This document shows positions 42,907 to 46,891 of a stretch of 46,891 nt of DNA, piece after piece. The stretch lies in assembly GCA_964644845.1 (NCBI GenBank), contig CAZXXS010000088.1, positions 1-46,891 of the forward strand, given 5' to 3'. Position numbers and translations under genes: made by a program. This stretch comes from Geothermovivens sp964644845 (GTDB taxonomy: Bacteria > Zhuqueibacterota > Zhuqueibacteria > Oleimicrobiales > Geothermoviventaceae). The notes beneath the pieces are model-generated. The model saw nothing but the letters and a program-made list of their open reading frames with translations, did not search any database and was not told the origin of the DNA. Each line of letters begins with the position of its first letter. Position 1 is the first letter of the stretch.

Positions 42907-44271
42907 TCACCTGGAAACAGAATCGACATCCTGTGCAGGGACGCTTCCCCGCAACGCGCTTCGGCGTCGGGCGAAGTACGCGTACACGGGAAGACCTGTG
43001 CCAATGAGAACTGCTGCCGAGAGCGCTCCCCCGGCGGGGTAGGCCACAAATGTCCCGTACGCCAGGTAGAGCTGGATGCCAATGGCCAGTAGCGTCATGA
43101 GCCACCACAAAGGGGCCCGGTAGGTGGGACGGTAGTCCTCCCGGCGGCGCAGCCAGAATACAGCACCGTAAACCAGTGCGTTCTGGAGAAGATACGAAAG
43201 TGTAAAGTAACCAAGCAAGTTCTCAATGTTCCCCAGGAACAGGAGGACAACAGCTACCCCGGACTGGGCCAGGATCGACACGTACGGGGTTTCGAATTTC
43301 GGATGGACTCGGGCAAAAGCCTGCGGCCACAGCCCGTCCCGCGCGATGGCGTACTCGATCCGTGGTTGCACCATGATGCAGGCGCTGGTGGCCCCCACCA
43401 TCGAAATGAATGCCGCAACCGCCAGAAAGGCGCTGGCAAACGCAGCGAAAACGGGCAGGTAGAGGAACGGATTGGCGAAACTGCCTTCTGCCGCGACCAG
43501 ATCTGCGTAGGGCACGATTGCCGCTGTCGCCACCGCGATCAGCGTGTAAGCCAGGGTGACACCCAGAGCGCTCCCGATAAGAGCACGCGGTAAGTTTCGC
43601 TGCGGCTGCTCGATTTCACCGGCCATGTACAAGATGTTTGGGAAACCCGCGTAGGACCACGTGGTCGCAGCAACACCGGCAACAAGCAGGTGCAGTAGAC
43701 CCTTTTCCCGGAGAACCTGCGACCCCACAAGGAAATCGGAGCGGTCCAGGTAGAAAAAGCCGAGGAACATCAACAGGACCAGCGGGGAGATTTTGGCGAC
43801 CGTCAGGCCAACCTGTACGTTGCCCCCGGTCTTCACGTCTCGAACGTGAATCGCTGTTAAGACGGCAATGAGTGCAATTGCCAGAGCTTTCCCCTGCCAG
43901 CCCGCATCCAAGGCTGGCCAAAAAACAGAGAGAGCCGAACTGGCGCTGAGGGCAATGATCGTGATCGACGGGGTGTCGCTGGTCCAGAAGACCGTCCACA
44001 CGTACAGAAAGGCAAGGGGCTTGCTGCCCGCTTTGCGGAGGTACAGGTAGCCAAAGCCCTCCTCCGGGTAAGCAGTCCCCAGCTCGGCGAGCACGAGGAT
44101 CTGAGGGATCCAGATCAGGCCACCGATCAGCCAGGCCAGCACCGCCAGTCCAGGGCTCCCCGTCACCCGGGCGACAATGGGCAAGGTGATGAACACACCC
44201 GAGCCGATGACCGTTCCGACGATGATGGCCACAGCGTGCCAGAGACCGAGTTTCCGTTTCAGTTCCGACAT
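42907..44271 (-). CDS. APC-family amino-acid/polyamine permease
   Basis: This 454-residue transporter has about 12 membrane helices. The first helix begins LGLWHAVAIIVGTVIGSGVFI, the classic APC-superfamily opening with the GSG hinge of the substrate site, and helices continue through ATTWSYAGFPNIL and SMVGATSACIMVQPR. Ligand cannot be read; amino acids or polyamines are likely by family. It follows the metallopeptidase gene after 19 bp, suggesting uptake of peptide digestion products, and precedes the mevalonate genes by 118 bp in the same direction. The ATG at 44271 has a GGGAT-like site. Confidence 0.87.
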   Translation of the reverse strand: MSELKRKLGLWHAVAIIVGTVIGSGVFITLPIVARVTGSPGLAVLAWLIGGLIWIPQILVLAELGTAYPEEGFGYLYLRKAGSKPLAFLYVWTVFWTSDTPSITIIALSASSALSVFWPALDAGWQGKALAIALIAVLTAIHVRDVKTGGNVQVGLTVAKISPLVLLMFLGFFYLDRSDFLVGSQVLREKGLLHLLVAGVAATTWSYAGFPNILYMAGEIEQPQRNLPRALIGSALGVTLAYTLIAVATAAIVPYADLVAAEGSFANPFLYLPVFAAFASAFLAVAAFISMVGATSACIMVQPRIEYAIARDGLWPQAFARVHPKFETPYVSILAQSGVAVVLLFLGNIENLLGYFTLSYLLQNALVYGAVFWLRRREDYRPTYRAPLWWLMTLLAIGIQLYLAYGTFVAYPAGGALSAAVLIGTGLPVYAYFARRRSALRGSVPAQDVDSVSR

Positions 44272-44290
44272 GATCCCGTTGGCCTCACCC

Positions 44291-46612
44291 CTACCGCACC
44301 AGTATCAATCGCTTCGTGACACGGCGCGATCCCTGCGTGGCCTCCAGCAGGTACAGCCCGCTGGCCACACCCCGAGCACGCCAGTGGAGAACCGTTTCCG
44401 CCACGTTCGGCCGTTGATTTAGCAGGGTTGCCACAAGACGTCCTCGCGCGTTCCAAATGCGCACGCGCAGTTGCTTTCCGGGTGTAGCGCGCACCTGAAT
44501 CGTAGAGGCACTGTTGAAAGGATTTGGGTACACCCGAAGTGCAAGCACGGATGCCTCGTTCTGCGCGTTGTCGCGTTCGTCCACCACCCTCGTCTTGAGC
44601 AACCTGAAGTAGGTCAGAACCCGGCGTACCACTTCACGGCGCGCGGAATCGCTCGCTACCGTTTCCAGTGGAAACCCAAGGACCACCAGCCGGCACTCCG
44701 GCGATCCTTCCGACAGGGCCCCTGCAAACTGCACACCGGCACCGCGGCCATTGCCGTACAGGAAAGCGAGTTCTGCTCCTGAAGCGGGCGCCAAAACGTC
44801 GGGGTAATCTTCCTCGTACGGGATCTCGCCGTACGTAAATTCCAGCCCCTCGAAAGGAGATCCGAGAACCCCTCGAACCCGAGTGTTGTTGGCATCGTCG
44901 GCTACGTAGACGCAGTGCAGAACCTCGCGCAGGAACCGTCGATCGACACTGGAACCCTTTTTCCCCAAATCCCACCCGATTTCGGAGCCCGAGACGAACA
45001 ACCGCCCTCCGCTTTGCAGGTACTCGCGAACGTGCTCCTGCTCAGCAACGCCGAAGGTTTCATCGCGCGTTGACTCGTCTCCAAGGAACCAAAAAACCGC
45101 GTCGTAGTTGCGCAGGTCCACAGAACCATCTACCACACATTCGTTTGCGCACGTTTCCACCCCGAAACCGAGCTCGTGCAGAGCATCCGTGTACGCCGTG
45201 GCAAACCAGTGGTAAGGGCGCCCCCAGCTTCCAGATCCGCCCCAACGATCGAACCCGTCCACCACCAACACGTGCCCGCGCGGTCCCTCACCAGCAGCGT
45301 AGCAGTCCGTACGGGTGCTTTCGTTCGGCGGCTCAGCGGTGTCTGCCAGAGTCAAGGCGCAACGGACGTAGTCCTCTGCCGAAGACACAGCCACAGCGTT
45401 TTGCCACGTCGAAGTCGCAGCGACGGGCTCACGCGGCAGAAGCCACGGTGTGTCCAGCCGGTACACACGCAGCTCCGCAAAATCGCTGCCAGGCTCTCCG
45501 ACCCAACGCAGGCGAGTGGAATCACCGGCCACAGCCATCCGCAAAAGGCTGGGTTGGGCTGGCGGCACGAGGTCGCGTTTCTGCCAGCTTCCCGAAACCA
45601 CCTCGACAACCATCCCGAGGGCCAGTTTAGCCACGGCCTCCACCTGCTCCCAATTTAGAGTTTGCGGCCTGTCCCGTGAGGAGTGGTAGTTCGGATTTGC
45701 CACGTAGAAAGGCCAGTCGTCGCGCCACGGGCGGTCGTTTTCCATCAGCAGGACGGCCGGAAAGCCCCAACGGACAAATGATTCGTGGTCGCTGAACGTG
45801 TGGTAAGGGAAGGGGGGCTCGTTGCAACGCAGATTCAACCCCTGATTTCGAATCAAAGCCCGTCCCAGGTGAGCAAGCCTCTGCGAGGGTGCGTCAGCGA
45901 TGAACTCCACGTAGTTAGTCTCTGGATTGTACCCAACCATGTCGACGTTCACGAGGCCCAGGACGTGTCGTCCTTCCGAAGCCAATCTTGCCGCAAGCGT
46001 AGCGCTGCCCAGATGGTGACGCAGGCTGTCCGGGATGGCAGACGGCACAGTGGGTGTGTACTCTTCGGCCGCAAACGCGGCAAAAAGCACCGTGGCTTCT
46101 GGGCGCCACCCCGCCTCAGACAACACGCGAGCCGTCTCCAGCAGAATGGCCACACCGGTGGCGTTGTCATCCGCACCTGGTGCTGTAACGGTCTGCCAGC
46201 GATTTGACCAGTCAGGCTCACGACTTCCGGAGCAGTCGTAGTGCGCACCCAAGACCAGCACATCCCGGGGCCGGGACTCTCCCCTCAAGCAAGCGAGCAC
46301 GTTGAGCTGTGGTACAGTGTTGTAGGGTGCCTTCGCAGCTCGAACAAAGAACGTGTCTGTCCACACGGAGTCCAGAGGAAGGCGCTGGAAGCGCTGCAAG
46401 ATCCACCGCCGCGCACCGCGGTTTCCCCCTGTGAAGGTAACTCGGGAAGGAAAACCTTCCGGAGCAGCGAGCCACGTAACCGAATTGCGCAAGCTGTCGA
46501 CGGAAATGCGCGTCATCAGGTCGGCCACGCTTGGCTGAGCACGGACTGAGACAAACCACAGAACGAGCGACAGCCACACCAGAGCTCGGAACTTCCGGTT
46601 CGAGTCTTTCAT
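44291..46612 (-). CDS. secreted M28-family metallopeptidase with sorting tail
   Basis: This 773-residue exported protein has a signal sequence (LVWLSLVLWFVSVRAQ) and then a di-zinc M28 aminopeptidase-like domain with all expected metal ligands: GAHYDC (His), GADDNATG (Asp), FAAEEY (Glu pair), VNVDMVGYN (Asp) and FSDHESF (His). A fibronectin-like beta region follows (LRWVGEPGSDFAELRVYRLD), then a glutamine-amidotransferase-like segment (HVLVVDGFDRWG, YDAVFWFLGDES, GGRLFVSGSEIGWDL) and a YPNPFN-type tail (LRVYPNPFNSASTIQVR). It is probably released or surface-bound by type IX-like secretion. GGGAGG precedes the ATG at 46612 by about 11 bp. Confidence 0.88.
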   Translation of the reverse strand: MKDSNRKFRALVWLSLVLWFVSVRAQPSVADLMTRISVDSLRNSVTWLAAPEGFPSRVTFTGGNRGARRWILQRFQRLPLDSVWTDTFFVRAAKAPYNTVPQLNVLACLRGESRPRDVLVLGAHYDCSGSREPDWSNRWQTVTAPGADDNATGVAILLETARVLSEAGWRPEATVLFAAFAAEEYTPTVPSAIPDSLRHHLGSATLAARLASEGRHVLGLVNVDMVGYNPETNYVEFIADAPSQRLAHLGRALIRNQGLNLRCNEPPFPYHTFSDHESFVRWGFPAVLLMENDRPWRDDWPFYVANPNYHSSRDRPQTLNWEQVEAVAKLALGMVVEVVSGSWQKRDLVPPAQPSLLRMAVAGDSTRLRWVGEPGSDFAELRVYRLDTPWLLPREPVAATSTWQNAVAVSSAEDYVRCALTLADTAEPPNESTRTDCYAAGEGPRGHVLVVDGFDRWGGSGSWGRPYHWFATAYTDALHELGFGVETCANECVVDGSVDLRNYDAVFWFLGDESTRDETFGVAEQEHVREYLQSGGRLFVSGSEIGWDLGKKGSSVDRRFLREVLHCVYVADDANNTRVRGVLGSPFEGLEFTYGEIPYEEDYPDVLAPASGAELAFLYGNGRGAGVQFAGALSEGSPECRLVVLGFPLETVASDSARREVVRRVLTYFRLLKTRVVDERDNAQNEASVLALRVYPNPFNSASTIQVRATPGKQLRVRIWNARGRLVATLLNQRPNVAETVLHWRARGVASGLYLLEATQGSRRVTKRLILVR

Positions 46613-46689
46613 GAAGTTTCTGGCCTCCCTGAGAGCGCAACCAACGTCCGCCAGTACGGCGTAGCCTTTGCACCGGCTGGATCCTGGGG

Positions 46690-46891
46690 CTACTTGATCA
46701 CGGCAAATTTGCCGATCTTCTCCCCAATTCCCGGTGCGTCGACGTGGTAGATGTACACCCCGTACGAAATCTCCATCCCATCCTTCGACAACATGTCCCA
46801 ACTCTCGCTACCATCGTCAATCGGCGAATCGTGCACCAGCTCGTCCACAAGATAACCGCGTACCGTGAATATCTTAATCACACACCTCGCC
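46690..46891 (-). CDS. C-terminal fragment of a secreted protein with sorting/FlgD-Ig-like tail (5' partial)
   Basis: The reading frame is open through the right edge and stops at 46690; only the last 66 or so residues are visible. IKIFTVRGYLVDEL, SKDGMEISYGVYIYHVDAPG and KIGKFAVIK match the last strands of the C-terminal tail seen in many proteins of Calditrichota/KSB1-like genomes. The 77-bp gap to the metallopeptidase start suggests co-transcription. The N-terminal function is outside the window. Confidence 0.7.
   Translation of the reverse strand, partial: ARCVIKIFTVRGYLVDELVHDSPIDDGSESWDMLSKDGMEISYGVYIYHVDAPGIGEKIGKFAVIK

Noticed and set aside
1..46891. tRNA, rRNA, CRISPR arrays, insertion sequences or prophage genes
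   Set aside because: None were seen on either strand; the short repeats found lack the regular spacers of CRISPR and no transposase-like protein is encoded.

Overview
The window comes from a bacterial chromosome of about 55-58% GC. Shine-Dalgarno sites are strong, GTG and TTG starts are used in places, and genes sit in co-directional blocks separated by fairly long gene-free spacers. Three proteins end in YPNPFN-type C-terminal sorting/FlgD-Ig-like tails (24538-26007, 44291-46612 and a fragment at the right edge). Together with paired TolR/ExbD-type proteins, AgmX-like tail domains, very large TPR proteins and a class I-type mevalonate operon, this suggests a diderm of the Fibrobacterota-Chlorobiota-Bacteroidota sphere (Calditrichota, KSB1 or a similar candidate lineage). 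The assignment is an inference; no rRNA or marker gene is present. No tRNA, rRNA, CRISPR array, insertion sequence or phage gene was recognised.

Layout. 1-942: gene-free, with an imperfect inverted repeat (91-393). 1041-2852 (+): membrane-anchored PpiD/SurA-like chaperone with its own promoter and terminator. 3220-14006 (-): a seven-gene envelope cluster transcribed right to left: two large secreted TPR proteins, a small secreted protein, ExbB/TolQ, two ExbD/TolR proteins and a TonB-like protein with an AgmX/PglI-type C-terminus. It resembles the motor-plus-TPR sets of myxobacterial gliding/envelope machines. 15171-16208 (+): TIM-barrel glycosidase-like protein. 16418-18346 (-): NhaC-type antiporter with an extra exported N-terminal domain. 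18835-19821 (+): 3'(2'),5'-bisphosphate nucleotidase. 19965-20765 (-): repetitive DUF4097-like secreted protein. 21366-22646 (-): predicted outer-membrane barrel. 23401-24081 (+): KDPG-aldolase family enzyme. 24538-26007 (+): secreted beta-propeller with sorting tail.

26123-36147: a redox/sugar island. A leftward gene encodes an unusual fusion (DUF1858, two DUF2249 domains, NMT1-like solute-binding domain, no signal peptide). Facing away from it is a rightward operon: an Old-Yellow-Enzyme/GltD fusion, a fumarate-reductase-like flavoprotein, a short-chain dehydrogenase, an N-acylglucosamine-2-epimerase-fold protein and a Gfo/Idh/MocA oxidoreductase. Its substrate is not evident. The operon ends in a run of heptamer repeats.

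36228-46612 (-): one leftward block holding an M28 metallopeptidase, an APC permease and then a mevalonate-pathway set: class I-type HMG-CoA reductase, type 2 IPP isomerase, HMG-CoA synthase, two mevalonate-kinase-like GHMP kinases and diphosphomevalonate decarboxylase. Several of these genes overlap (ATGA, GTGA, TTG-in-stop), suggesting translational coupling. No canonical phosphomevalonate kinase is present, so one of the two kinases may fill that step. The right edge cuts a further secreted protein.

The plausible promoters share a pattern: TTGnnn, 17 bp, then an A/T-rich -10, often TAAATT.
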